Assembly: GCA_002428885.1 (NCBI GenBank)
Contig: DIYE01000158.1
Location: 1 to 33,399, forward strand
DNA from: Alphaproteobacteria bacterium UBA6062
GTDB lineage: Bacteria; Pseudomonadota; Alphaproteobacteria; Sneathiellales; Sneathiellaceae
Length of the DNA stretch: 33,399 bases
Reading direction: 5' to 3'
The notes under the pieces are model-generated. The model saw nothing but the letters and a program-made list of their open reading frames with translations. It made no database searches and had not been told where the DNA came from. Below are positions 7,844 to 15,535 of the stretch, one piece after another (the stretch's first letter is position 1; every line of letters starts with the position of its first letter). Both the position numbers and the translations under genes were made by a program.

Positions 7844-8335
7844 TTACAGCATCTCCACGCCTTCAGCCAACGGACCTTTCTCTCCGCCGCGGACATTCAG
7901 ACGGACACGCTGCCCCGCCTCCAACATGCCAAGGCCTGATTTCTCAAGCGCCTTCATATGGACGAAAATATCCCGACTTGCATCATCCGGTGTCACAAAC
8001 CCAAATCCCTTTTCGGAATTGAAGAATTTGACAACACCCTCAATCAGTTCAGTATCTCCATCCACCTGATCCAATACAGGCGCAGGTCCCAGATTCAGGA
8101 TTTTCTGAACCTGCTGCCCCCGTGATCCAGCCGCCAGATCGCAGACAATTGGCGCGCCTTCCGGCAATCCCTGCAATCCATTATCCTGCAATACGGAAAT
8201 ATGGACGAAAGCATCCCCCGACCCGTCCAACGGTTCGACAAAACCGAACCCCTTTGCCGTATTAAACCACTTCACTTTGCATTCAATACCGTCACGTACA
8301 TCGACACTTGACTGCACAGTACTGTTATCTTGCAT
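7844..8335 (-). CDS. Double cold-shock-domain protein
   Basis: A 163-residue cytosolic nucleic-acid-binding protein with two cold-shock domains, a form typical of alphaproteobacteria. Domain 1 (about residues 17-83) carries KWFNTAKGFGFVEP (RNP1) and AFVHIS (RNP2). Domain 2 (about 98-163) carries KFFNSEKGFGFVTP and DIFVHM. Single CspA-type proteins are about 70 residues. Members bind single-stranded RNA or DNA and melt secondary structure, often in cold or stationary phase. I chose ATG 8335, with GGGGA 9 nt upstream, over a TTG at 8359 that would add eight residues. The gene has its own strong terminator and a long AT-rich upstream region. Confidence 0.93.
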   Translation of the reverse strand: MQDNSTVQSSVDVRDGIECKVKWFNTAKGFGFVEPLDGSGDAFVHISVLQDNGLQGLPEGAPIVCDLAAGSRGQQVQKILNLGPAPVLDQVDGDTELIEGVVKFFNSEKGFGFVTPDDASRDIFVHMKALEKSGLGMLEAGQRVRLNVRGGEKGPLAEGVEML

Positions 8336-8740
8336 TATGCCCAGTCCCCAACTTACCAATCAACACACCATCCAACACACGTCGTAATTTTTTCACCTGT
8401 CTCGAGAATATGCCAGTAGAAAATCGAATTGAGGAGAAATATTCTGCCTTCACAATTCCGTGACCATGCCAGGAAAACCCCTATAGATCCTGAATAATGA
8501 CGGCCTTCTGAAAAACACTTTTTAAATCAATGTCTTTTGCATATCAAAAATAGCATATATAAAAATTTATATTACTTTCGAATTAGCACCAAAGAATAGA
8601 TTTTTTTCCTCTCATTCGGATTTTCTTACACGCCCGGAGAATTTGATTCGAAAAAAACGTATGTCTTCCGACTTTCGATTTCAACTATCACAACATATTA
8701 GGGAAAGGACTGGCTTTTTACCTGTCGCCAGAAAACAGGA
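8336..8740. other. Long AT-rich intergenic leader region, no gene seen
   Basis: About 400 bp between the cold-shock gene and the terminator of the redoxin gene. Both genes are on the minus strand, so this is upstream sequence of the cold-shock gene. It is rich in A/T runs (8515-8610) and has no ORF with a ribosome-binding site. It may hold a structured cold-shock 5' leader; I see no known riboswitch. Confidence 0.5.
8519..8547 (-). promoter_or_regulatory. Possible sigma70 promoter of the cold-shock gene
   Basis: Minus-strand TTGATA (8542-8547), a 17-nt spacer and TAAAAA (8519-8524) give 5/6 and 4/6 matches to the -35 and -10 boxes. The predicted transcript would have a leader of roughly 175 nt before ATG 8335, as expected for cold-inducible mRNAs. 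The region is AT-rich, so chance matches are likely. Confidence 0.25.
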
Positions 8741-8774
8741 AGGAGATCTGTAACAAAAAAGTCACAAATCTCCT
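8741..8774 (-). terminator. Strand-biased hairpin, probable terminator of the redoxin gene
   Basis: Arms 8741-8754 and 8761-8774 flank a 6-nt loop. Transcribed from the minus strand, all 14 pairs form with two G-U wobbles. Transcribed from the plus strand, the same two positions become A-C mismatches. This bias fits termination of the minus-strand gene ending at 8780. The U run after the stem is short and interrupted. Confidence 0.55.
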
Positions 8775-8779
8775 GCTTT

Positions 8780-9304
8780 TCAGTACGTACCGCGGATGGG
8801 ATATCCTTTGTCACGACCAAATGTTATGCCGCGCAGAATAGACGGCAGATCAGGCCTTGAGAAGGGGGCGTTGGAGATATCGATAATCTGGATGTTTCCG
8901 TCTGGCCGCACAACGAACAAACCCGGCTCCGGGAAAGGCTGGTCCGTTTCTTCCGGCGAACGGGGGTTTGAAATATAAAGTCCGAGCGTCTGCATTTGTT
9001 CAATGCTCAAATCATAGGCCAGAGGAATTGTCAGATTACCAACCTCTACTTGCTCTTTAGCTTTTTCAAGGCCATCACCAGATACCGCAATAACATCGGT
9101 TCCCTGCTGATCAAAATCAGCAGCCATATCCTGCAAAGTGCCCAGATACTTAACACATAACGGACAATGCCGCCCCCGATACACAACAACAAGTGTCCAA
9201 CGGTCATTCTCACTGGGTCCGCCAATGGTTGCTGTACCGCCACTGACGAGCGGGACAACCGTTTCCGGAAAGGCAGCACCGGCTGCCAGCTTTTCTGCTT
9301 TCAA
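8780..9304 (-). CDS. Redoxin / AhpC-TSA family protein
   Basis: A 174-residue thioredoxin-fold protein of the AhpC/TSA (peroxiredoxin-like) superfamily. The active-site segment is VVVYRGRHCPLCVKYL with Cys47 and Cys50 in a CxxC arrangement, typical of this peroxiredoxin-like subgroup; the partner strands WTLVVVYRG and DVIAVSGD fit. It is probably a cytosolic thiol peroxidase or reductase; the oxidant is unknown. The start is TTG, supported by AGGAG (9311-9315) 6 nt upstream; there is no better ATG. A 24-bp perfect palindrome 38 bp upstream of the start codon is a strong operator candidate. No other gene shares the transcript. Confidence 0.9.
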   Translation of the reverse strand: MKAEKLAAGAAFPETVVPLVSGGTATIGGPSENDRWTLVVVYRGRHCPLCVKYLGTLQDMAADFDQQGTDVIAVSGDGLEKAKEQVEVGNLTIPLAYDLSIEQMQTLGLYISNPRSPEETDQPFPEPGLFVVRPDGNIQIIDISNAPFSRPDLPSILRGITFGRDKGYPIRGTY

Positions 9305-9310
9305 GATTCT

Positions 9311-9315
9311 CTCCT
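9311..9315 (-). promoter_or_regulatory. Shine-Dalgarno site supporting a TTG start
   Basis: Minus-strand AGGAG is followed by 6 nt and TTG at 9304, whose reading frame begins KAEKLAAGAAFPE. This strong site argues for the non-ATG start. Confidence 0.6.
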
Positions 9316-9341
9316 GTCACATCTGAAGATACATGATCTAT

Positions 9342-9365
9342 TATTTGGAATGATCATTCCAAATA
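9342..9365. promoter_or_regulatory. 24-bp perfect palindrome, probable operator
   Basis: A contiguous perfect palindrome with no central gap; its core is TTGGAATGATCATTCCAA. It lies between the divergent redoxin gene (start 9304) and cobT (start 9513), much closer to the redoxin gene. Perfect dyads of this size and form suit TetR- or MarR-family repressors. A random 24-bp perfect palindrome is very unlikely in 33 kb. No regulator gene adjoins it. Confidence 0.65.
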
Positions 9366-9512
9366 TGCTAAATAGCGCCCTTAACTTCAAGATATTTCAG
9401 TCGCACCCATAAGATTTGCCCTGCTTTAACAGCTTGATTGCCTTTCCTGGAACAGCCGATAAAATGTGGTCTTAGTATTTGTACCTTCTGGAAAAAATCG
9501 GAAATCCCCCTT

Positions 9513-10526
9513 ATGACAATTGCAAGTCTCAACGATTTTAAGGAGAAGCTTACAGACCTCCCCGGTGCCAATACCGATGCTGCGGGAGCCGTCGCCAAGC
9601 GGGACGCGACCCTGACGAAACCGGCAGGCTCTCTTGGCCGTCTGGAAGAACTGGCTGTTTGGATAGCCGGATGGCAAAGGCAACATCCCCCCTGCTTCGA
9701 TACACCTCAAGTAACTGTTTTCGCCGGCAATCATGGTGTTTGCCGTAGAGGCGTCTCTGCTTTTCCGCCGGAAGTGACAACCCAGATGGTTGCGAATTTT
9801 GAAGCGGGAGGCGCTGCGATCAACCAGCTGGCCACTCAGGTCGGCGCCCGTTTTTCTGTTCATCCACTGGATCTGGATCGTCCGACAGCGGATGTCACGG
9901 AAGCTGCCGCTCTCACAGAGAACGACTATCTGACCGCCCTCAATACCGGATGGATGGCTGTTGACGACGCCAGTGACATCCTTGTTGTCGGTGAAATGGG
10001 TATCGGCAATACAACGATAGCGGCCCTTCTTTGCGCTGCTCTGTTTGGCGGGAAGGGAGAGGATTGGGCCGGCCCCGGAACCGGCGTGTCGCCGGACGGC
10101 GTTTCCCATAAAGCTGTCGTTATCAACCAGGCTCTCGAAAAGCACGCCTCCATACTGGCGGATCCAGTGCTGGTCCTGCAGCATCTAGGGGGCCGGGAAT
10201 TGGCAGCGATGGCAGGTGCCATACTGGCAGCCCGGCATAAGAATATTCCTGTTGTTCTTGATGGTTTTGTCACCTGTGCCGCTGCAGCAGCCTTGCACAA
10301 ATTCAATATAGCAGCCCTTGACCATTGCGTCGCCGGTCATGTTTCTGCGGAACCCGGACATGTCCGGCTTCTTCAGCATCTTGGTAAAGAGCCGCTTCTC
10401 AATCTGAAAATGCGCTTAGGCGAAGGATCCGGTGCAGCCCTCGCCCTGAACATCCTGAAAGCGGCCGTTGTCACCCATACCGGAATGGCAAGTTTCGCGG
10501 AAGCCGGCGTTAGCGAAAGCGAATAA
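9513..10526 (+). CDS. cobT: Nicotinate-nucleotide-dimethylbenzimidazole phosphoribosyltransferase
   Basis: A 337-residue CobT, which transfers the phosphoribosyl group of nicotinate mononucleotide to 5,6-dimethylbenzimidazole to give alpha-ribazole phosphate for the lower ligand of cobalamin. Family motifs: LTKPAGSLGRLEELA (34-48), VFAGNHGV (69-76), GEMGIGNTTIAA, DGFVTCAAA and GEGSGAALAL with the catalytic-base Glu at about 304. The length is normal. ATG 9513 is chosen over TTG 9438, which would add 25 residues unlike the family. The upstream region has no B12-box sequence. The histidine phosphatase gene converges 12 bp downstream and may be the next pathway enzyme, although on the opposite strand. 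Confidence 0.95.
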   Translation: MTIASLNDFKEKLTDLPGANTDAAGAVAKRDATLTKPAGSLGRLEELAVWIAGWQRQHPPCFDTPQVTVFAGNHGVCRRGVSAFPPEVTTQMVANFEAGGAAINQLATQVGARFSVHPLDLDRPTADVTEAAALTENDYLTALNTGWMAVDDASDILVVGEMGIGNTTIAALLCAALFGGKGEDWAGPGTGVSPDGVSHKAVVINQALEKHASILADPVLVLQHLGGRELAAMAGAILAARHKNIPVVLDGFVTCAAAAALHKFNIAALDHCVAGHVSAEPGHVRLLQHLGKEPLLNLKMRLGEGSGAALALNILKAAVVTHTGMASFAEAGVSESE

Positions 10527-10538
10527 GCCGGGTCGACG

Positions 10539-11168
10539 TCACGCCACAAACGGGCGGTTCAGACAATTAACCGCCCAATTCTCCTGGCAATCCGGCGAGA
10601 CATAGGATGTCAGGCGAGTCAGGGAAAGAGGATCGACAACCAGGGATAATGCCTTTTCCGGTTGTAATCCTAACGCTTCTCCAACCAGCGCCCGGATCGT
10701 ACCGGCATGCGCGACAAGCAGAATATTCTCCTCCGTGCAACGACTCTGCAACTTTTGCCTGGCCTCACAAACCCGCTTTGCCATTCTTTCGAAGCTTTCC
10801 CCCTTAGGAGGCGCAACAGTGGCAGCGTTCTCCCAAAACGCCCGGTAAGCAGATGGATATTGATTCTCGATTTCAGAATAGGACAAGCCCTGCCACGCCC
10901 CGAAATCCTGCTCCCTGAATTCAGGCATCTCCTGAACCGGCAGCGGATCTACGCCCATAAAGTCGATAATCCGGTTTGCCGTCGCCACGCAACGGGTCAG
11001 ATCACTACTGAATACCTGAGATATCTTCGGCAAACTGCCAGCCAGGTCCTCGAAAACACTGTCTGCCGGTAAAGACGCCTCGATATCAAGCTGACCGTAA
11101 AGAACAGAGGACAAAACCGGCGCGTGTCGTATAAGCCACCAATGGCGAATAATCGGTTTATCTGACAC
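10539..11168 (-). CDS. Histidine phosphatase family protein, possibly alpha-ribazole phosphatase
   Basis: A 209-residue phosphoglycerate-mutase-like phosphatase. The phosphohistidine motif reads LIRHAPV (His15), with Ala in place of the common Gly of RHG. Further active-site signatures are SSDLTRCVATA, the acid region MPEFREQDFGAWQG and the second histidine in LLVAHAGTIRAL. This subgroup includes CobC, which dephosphorylates alpha-ribazole phosphate made by CobT; the convergent cobT next door supports that reading, but the fold is too general to be sure. The GTG at 11168 is favoured by GGGAGG (11174-11179) 5 nt upstream; an in-frame ATG at 11213 would add 15 residues. Codons near the start form a GTGTGTGT run. 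Confidence 0.8.
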   Translation of the reverse strand: MSDKPIIRHWWLIRHAPVLSSVLYGQLDIEASLPADSVFEDLAGSLPKISQVFSSDLTRCVATANRIIDFMGVDPLPVQEMPEFREQDFGAWQGLSYSEIENQYPSAYRAFWENAATVAPPKGESFERMAKRVCEARQKLQSRCTEENILLVAHAGTIRALVGEALGLQPEKALSLVVDPLSLTRLTSYVSPDCQENWAVNCLNRPFVA

Positions 11169-11173
11169 ACACA

Positions 11174-11179
11174 CCTCCC
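11174..11179 (-). promoter_or_regulatory. Shine-Dalgarno site supporting a GTG start
   Basis: Minus-strand GGGAGG is 5 nt from GTG 11168 and lies inside the longer ORF that begins at 11213. This favours the shorter protein. Confidence 0.5.
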
Positions 11180-11273
11180 ATTTCCGTAGAAATTTCTGGG
11201 TTCGGTCTTTCACTTCGTATACAACTCATCCCGATCTGTTCCGCTCTTCAATTTGGTTCACAGTGGGTATTCT

Positions 11274-12218
11274 ATGAAACGCAACCTGTTTGTCACATCA
11301 AACCGCCTGGGAGATGCTGTTCTGACAACCGGTGTGCTGCATCACGTTATCCGCAAGGAGCCGGACATCCCCGTAACCGTTATTTGCGGTACCATTCCGA
11401 AAGATATCTTTGAATCCGTTCCCGGTGTTAAACGAGTTATCGCAATTCGCAAACAGAAATACAACAAACACTGGCTGGATGCCTTTACCCTGGCAGGTCC
11501 ACGCTTTTGGCATCGAATTATCGATTTTAGAGGAAGCCTATTCAGCGTCATGCCAGCCCGGCACCGCCATATATGGAAAGGCGGCGACGACAGCATCCAC
11601 AAGGCTGTCGCAAATGCCAGAATGATCGGTGTCGACGAGCCGATCCCGCCCCTGATTGTTCCAACAAATACGGAACAAGCGCACGCCAAACAAGTGCTGG
11701 CTTTAGCAACAGACCCTCGCCCCATATTGGCCCTGGCTCCAACGGCCAATTTCTATCAGAAACAATGGCATCACAAAAACTATCTTGCTCTCGCAAAATC
11801 ACTCACCTCTGAAAACGGGATTATGCCGGGTGCCCGGGTCGCTGTGTTTGGAGCGCCCGGTGAAGAAGAACAAGCAAAACCGGTCGTACAGGGTTTACCG
11901 GCCAGTCAGGTTATTGATCTTGTCGGGAAAACCACACCAGTAGAAGCCGCGGCCCTGCTTTCGCAAACTAATCTTTTTGTCGGGAATGATTCAGGTCTTA
12001 TGCACAGCGCTGTCGCTGTTAGCATTCCAACCGTTGGTTTATTCGGTATTGGCAAGCCTCTGGTTTACGGCCCCTGGGGAGACCAGTCACTCTGCCTGGT
12101 AGGAGAGCCTGCAGGGCAGCCTATTCACGGCGACCCGACTTTAGGAGAAACACCTCTCCCCGTCAGCCGGGTCTGCAAAGAAGTCGAACAGTTTTTTCAA
12201 ACACTCCAGGAGAGTTGA
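11274..12218 (+). CDS. Glycosyltransferase family 9 (heptosyltransferase-like)
   Basis: A 314-residue GT-B fold enzyme of the GT9 family, whose known members add heptose to the lipopolysaccharide inner core at the cytosolic face of the inner membrane. Signatures are the N-terminal FVTSNRLGDAVLTTGVL, the central LALAPTANFYQKQWHHKNYLAL (shortened: ALAPTA...QWHHKNY) and the C-terminal FVGNDSGLMHSAVAVSIPTVGLFG core GNDSGLMH. ATG 11274 is preferred to TTG 11253, which adds seven non-conserved residues. The gene is divergent from the histidine phosphatase and convergent with the MsbA-type exporter 16 bp downstream; both could serve envelope lipid assembly. The donor sugar is unknown. Confidence 0.88.
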   Translation: MKRNLFVTSNRLGDAVLTTGVLHHVIRKEPDIPVTVICGTIPKDIFESVPGVKRVIAIRKQKYNKHWLDAFTLAGPRFWHRIIDFRGSLFSVMPARHRHIWKGGDDSIHKAVANARMIGVDEPIPPLIVPTNTEQAHAKQVLALATDPRPILALAPTANFYQKQWHHKNYLALAKSLTSENGIMPGARVAVFGAPGEEEQAKPVVQGLPASQVIDLVGKTTPVEAAALLSQTNLFVGNDSGLMHSAVAVSIPTVGLFGIGKPLVYGPWGDQSLCLVGEPAGQPIHGDPTLGETPLPVSRVCKEVEQFFQTLQES

Positions 12219-12234
12219 TCCCGGGGTCAGCGCC

Positions 12235-14094
12235 CTAGCCATCCCCCCGGCTCTTCAGACGACTATCCAAAAGCGTCACCTTGGGATCGCCTTCAAATTG
12301 CTTATTGTAAAGATCGGCATAAACGCCCTTCTTCGCCAACAGTTCGGAATGACTTCCCTGTTCGGCAACACGACCATCGACAATGACATAAATCATGTCT
12401 GCATCTAGTATGGTAGAGAGACGGTGGGCAATGACAAGAGATGTCCTGCCTTCCATTAAGTGATTAAGCGCCTTCTGGATCTTGCGTTCCGATTCTGTAT
12501 CAAGCGCAGATGTCGCCTCATCAAGCAGCAGGATTGGAGCATCTTTCAGCATGGCTCTTGCAATGGCAATCCGTTGCCGCTGACCACCGGAAAGACGGAC
12601 ACCGTCAGCACCAACCCGCGTCTCATATCCTTCAGGCAATGTCTCGATAAAGTCATGTACAGCAGCCGATTTCGCTGCCGCAACAATATCAGCCTCCGTC
12701 ACGTCCGTCCGTCCATAGGCAATATTAGCCCTGATCGTATCGTCAAACAGGAAGATATCCTGACTGACCAGCGCTATCTTCTCGCGCAAAGAGTGAAATG
12801 TCACATCCCGGACATTCTGGCCATCGATTTCAATATCCCCTTTACTGACATCATAAAATCTCGGAATCAGGTTGAGAATAGTGGATTTCCCGCCTCCTGA
12901 CGGCCCAACCAGCGCGATCCTCTTACCGGCCCCGAGCTGCAAAGAAATTGTCTCAAGAACCGGGACATCATCATCGTATGAAAAGGAGACATCCTTGAAT
13001 ACCACTTCACCATTGTGAAGTTCGAGTGGTGTTGCACCAGGCTTCTCCTTAATCGTCGGCATGATATCCATGAGATCAAAGATCCGATCCGCTGCCGCCA
13101 ATCCGCTTTGCATTTGCGGCGCGATTTTAGCAACGCTCTTGATCGGCTGATATGCCAGCATAACAGCCGTAAAAAAAGCAAAGAATGTACCAGGCGTCGT
13201 ATCACCACTTGCCACGCTGCTGGCACCATAGAAAATAATAGCTGCAACAATTACCCCCGAAATACTCTCAACAATAGGGTTACTCGTCGCTTGAATCCGC
13301 TGGGTTTTATATTCAAAACGGAACCGCTTATTGATGGCCTCGTTTCCTTGTTCTTTCATGGCATCTTCCTGATTATGCGCTTTAACGACGCGGATACCCT
13401 GAAAGACTTCTTCCAAAAAGGAGCTAAATAATGCGGTATGTTCGAGTTGACCTTGGGCCGCTTTTCTGGCGCGCTTACCTAGTTGTTTGATAGCCAACGC
13501 ACCCGGCGGCAAAACGACAATGATGAACAAAGCCATTTTCCAGTCATAGTAAAAAAGGGACCCGATGAGAAAAATAGCTGTCAGGGCATCTTTCGTCAGC
13601 GCGATAAGAGTCTGCGTCGTTCCATTTCTTAAGAGCGCCGTATCATACACAAACCGCGAAATAAGTTGCCCTGAGGGGTTACTATGAAACCATGCAAGAT
13701 CCGCCCGAACAATCTTTGTGAAGAGATCTGACTGAAGGTCCGCAATAACCTTACCACCCACCCAGCTCATAAGGATCGCCTGCCCGAAAGTGGAGAAACC
13801 ACGCAAGGCAAAAACAGCTACGATTGCCAGCGTTGTATACACAATAAACGCTTCGTTCTTTTCGAAAAACACCTCATCCACGATGGGTTTCATCAGAAAA
13901 GCGGTTGCAGCCGTAGTCAGGGCGCTGATCATCATAAAGAAAATAGCAGCTGCAACCTTGAACCTATATCTCAGAACATAATCCCTGATCAGGCGACCAT
14001 ATAACACTCGCGCCGAGCGACGCTCACCAGCATCGATTGCCACTGCTTTTTCGCCAATATCTGTCAACTCAATACTCCGATCAGAGGTTGCCAC
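12235..14094 (-). CDS. ABC transporter, MsbA-type lipid A / multidrug exporter
   Basis: A 619-residue half-transporter: six-helix membrane domain (about residues 45-325) fused to an ATPase domain (about 360-600). Walker A is GPSGGGKST at 397-405, Q-loop SQDIFLF at 444-450, signature LSGGQ at 501-505, Walker B ILLLDEATSALD from 521, and the switch His in VIAHRLST. The architecture and the FHSNPSGQLISR segment fit MsbA, which flips lipid A-core across the inner membrane as a homodimer, but related multidrug exporters look alike. The start is GTG with GGAG 5 nt upstream. A copy of the GGGTCCTGA element sits about 24-38 bp upstream of the start. The neighbouring GT9 gene supports an envelope role. 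Confidence 0.88.
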   Translation of the reverse strand: MATSDRSIELTDIGEKAVAIDAGERRSARVLYGRLIRDYVLRYRFKVAAAIFFMMISALTTAATAFLMKPIVDEVFFEKNEAFIVYTTLAIVAVFALRGFSTFGQAILMSWVGGKVIADLQSDLFTKIVRADLAWFHSNPSGQLISRFVYDTALLRNGTTQTLIALTKDALTAIFLIGSLFYYDWKMALFIIVVLPPGALAIKQLGKRARKAAQGQLEHTALFSSFLEEVFQGIRVVKAHNQEDAMKEQGNEAINKRFRFEYKTQRIQATSNPIVESISGVIVAAIIFYGASSVASGDTTPGTFFAFFTAVMLAYQPIKSVAKIAPQMQSGLAAADRIFDLMDIMPTIKEKPGATPLELHNGEVVFKDVSFSYDDDVPVLETISLQLGAGKRIALVGPSGGGKSTILNLIPRFYDVSKGDIEIDGQNVRDVTFHSLREKIALVSQDIFLFDDTIRANIAYGRTDVTEADIVAAAKSAAVHDFIETLPEGYETRVGADGVRLSGGQRQRIAIARAMLKDAPILLLDEATSALDTESERKIQKALNHLMEGRTSLVIAHRLSTILDADMIYVIVDGRVAEQGSHSELLAKKGVYADLYNKQFEGDPKVTLLDSRLKSRGDG

Positions 14095-14117
14095 CTGAAC
14101 TCCGGGATTACGATTTC

Positions 14118-14132
14118 AGGCTCAGGACCCTA
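14118..14132. repeat. Copy of the dispersed GGGTCAGG-type element
   Basis: AGGCTCAGGACCCTA contains TCAGGACCCTA, which on the other strand reads TAGGGTCCTGA as in the copies at 7672-7685 and 25577-25590. It lies just upstream of the MsbA-type gene. Confidence 0.35.
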
Positions 14133-14245
14133 GCATCCCTGTCACCTGGCTGCACAGCGGATTACTTAGTTCCACCTCCAGTCAAATGCAATGGTGTGCT
14201 GCGAATACAACGCCTCTCAAACTTTTTAAACCGACTCTATAAATT

Positions 14246-14264
14246 AGTAATGAAAATCATTCGC
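14246..14264. promoter_or_regulatory. Fur-box-like site
   Basis: AGTAATGAAAATCATTCGC matches 14 of 19 positions of the classical Fur consensus GATAATGATAATCATTATC; the core AATGA-A-ATCATT is nearly symmetric. It lies 113 bp upstream of the outer-membrane protein gene and about 150 bp upstream of the divergent exporter gene. Iron-dependent control of the porin-like gene is inference. Confidence 0.45.
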
Positions 14265-14377
14265 ACTTCCATTAAAAAAAAGTAATCTTGAGTTCATTAT
14301 TTGTTCACATTGGCAACGCTCAAGCGTCCTAGAAACGCCCTGCAGATGCCATCACTTTAAAATATGAGAGAGAAACT

Positions 14378-15433
14378 ATGAAGAAAACGGCCTTGGCCCT
14401 CCTGCCGTTCGTCAGTCTAGCTCTACCGGTCCAGGCGGAGGAGGCTCCAAGCTACCCCAATATCTCCGGGGAATTGACCCTGGAGCTTCAAAATGACTGG
14501 ACATATGATGCAGACGATGAAGATGCTGAAATCAACGATCTTTATCCGACGATCACATTAGGCACCAAACTCGCCTTTACGAAAGAATTTTCTGTTAATC
14601 TGGAAGCAACCCTGGAACCGGTTGAAGATGCAACAGATGATCGTGCTTTTGAAGATCTAGGGGCTTTTGTCAATATTCTGACCGTCAATTACGATACAGA
14701 CCTGTTTTCAGTTTATGCCGGTAAATTCACACCAAATTTCGGCATAGCCTGGGACGCAACACCGGGGCTCTATGGAACGGATTTCAATGAAGACTATGAA
14801 TTAGTCGAAATGATCGGCTTGGGCGGTAGCATCAATTTCAGTGCCGGCGGCGATCACAGCCTGTCAGCCAGTACATTCTTTGCCGATACCACCTTTTTCA
14901 GTGATTCAGTCGGTAAGAGCAGAGGCCCTCTTGATGAGGATGACGGCGGGCCTGCAAATACGGAAAGCCTTGAGTCTTTTGCTGTTGCCCTGGATGGCGG
15001 TTTTACGGCTCTGGAAGGGTTCCGCTATCATTTGGGTTTCTCCTCTCTTAAGGACGGCGAGGACGGCAATGAGGATCAGCGAGGTTACGTCGCCGGGCTG
15101 GAATATGGCTTCAACATTATGGAAGAGCTGACGGCCACGCCTTTATTCGAATACGCCTATTTTGACAATAACGGCGGTACAGACGGTGACACTGCCCAGT
15201 ACGCAACGGCAGCCCTTGGGTTTGAGTACGGCTCCTGGTCTGCATCCGCGAGCTACCAGCGGCGGGATACGGAGACAGGCAGCACCGATCACGATGACTT
15301 CATTCTCGCCCTGACAGTCGGCTACAGTTTTGAAAACGGCATTGGTCTGTCTGGAGGCTGGCGCCATGCTGAAGAAGAAGACGTTGATAGCAGCGGTCTT
15401 GGCCTTCTTCTGGAATATGCGATCGAATTTTAA
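14378..15433 (+). CDS. Acidic porin-like outer-membrane beta-barrel protein
   Basis: A 351-residue protein with a cleavable signal peptide (MKKTALALLPFVSLALPVQA, cut at QA-EE near residue 20). After it comes a series of alternating amphipathic strands and acidic loops, for example GELTLELQNDWTYD, SVNLEATLEPVED, LFSVYAGKFTPNFG and SLSASTFFADT. The last residues GLGLLLEYAIEF form the C-terminal beta-signal strand ending in Phe that the BAM machinery recognises. The protein is rich in Asp/Glu loops (DADDEDAEIND, DEDDGG). It resembles general or ligand-selective porins; the solute is unknown. A GAGAGAG site precedes the ATG. A Fur-like box lies upstream and a good terminator downstream, so it is probably a single-gene transcript. 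Confidence 0.85.
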   Translation: MKKTALALLPFVSLALPVQAEEAPSYPNISGELTLELQNDWTYDADDEDAEINDLYPTITLGTKLAFTKEFSVNLEATLEPVEDATDDRAFEDLGAFVNILTVNYDTDLFSVYAGKFTPNFGIAWDATPGLYGTDFNEDYELVEMIGLGGSINFSAGGDHSLSASTFFADTTFFSDSVGKSRGPLDEDDGGPANTESLESFAVALDGGFTALEGFRYHLGFSSLKDGEDGNEDQRGYVAGLEYGFNIMEELTATPLFEYAYFDNNGGTDGDTAQYATAALGFEYGSWSASASYQRRDTETGSTDHDDFILALTVGYSFENGIGLSGGWRHAEEEDVDSSGLGLLLEYAIEF

Positions 15434-15446
15434 AAAACAGATCTTT

Positions 15447-15474
15447 AAGGGCGGTTTCAAGACCGCCCTTTTTT
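15447..15474 (+). terminator. Rho-independent terminator of the porin-like gene
   Basis: A 9-bp stem AAGGGCGGT (15447-15455) / ACCGCCCTT (15462-15470) with a 6-nt loop runs directly into a six-T tract, 14 bp after the stop codon. Confidence 0.9.
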
Positions 15475-15535
15475 ATTTCCTTGAACCTGCTACGGTATCG
15501 GATCAAGTCACTTTCCTATACTGACACCAGGCTGC

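Noticed and set aside
9366..9512. Cobalamin riboswitch before cobT
   Set aside because: No B12-box sequence or long structured leader is visible in the short upstream region.
9426..10184. 252-codon ORF antisense to cobT
   Set aside because: Covers the conserved cobT frame; no motif or start signal.
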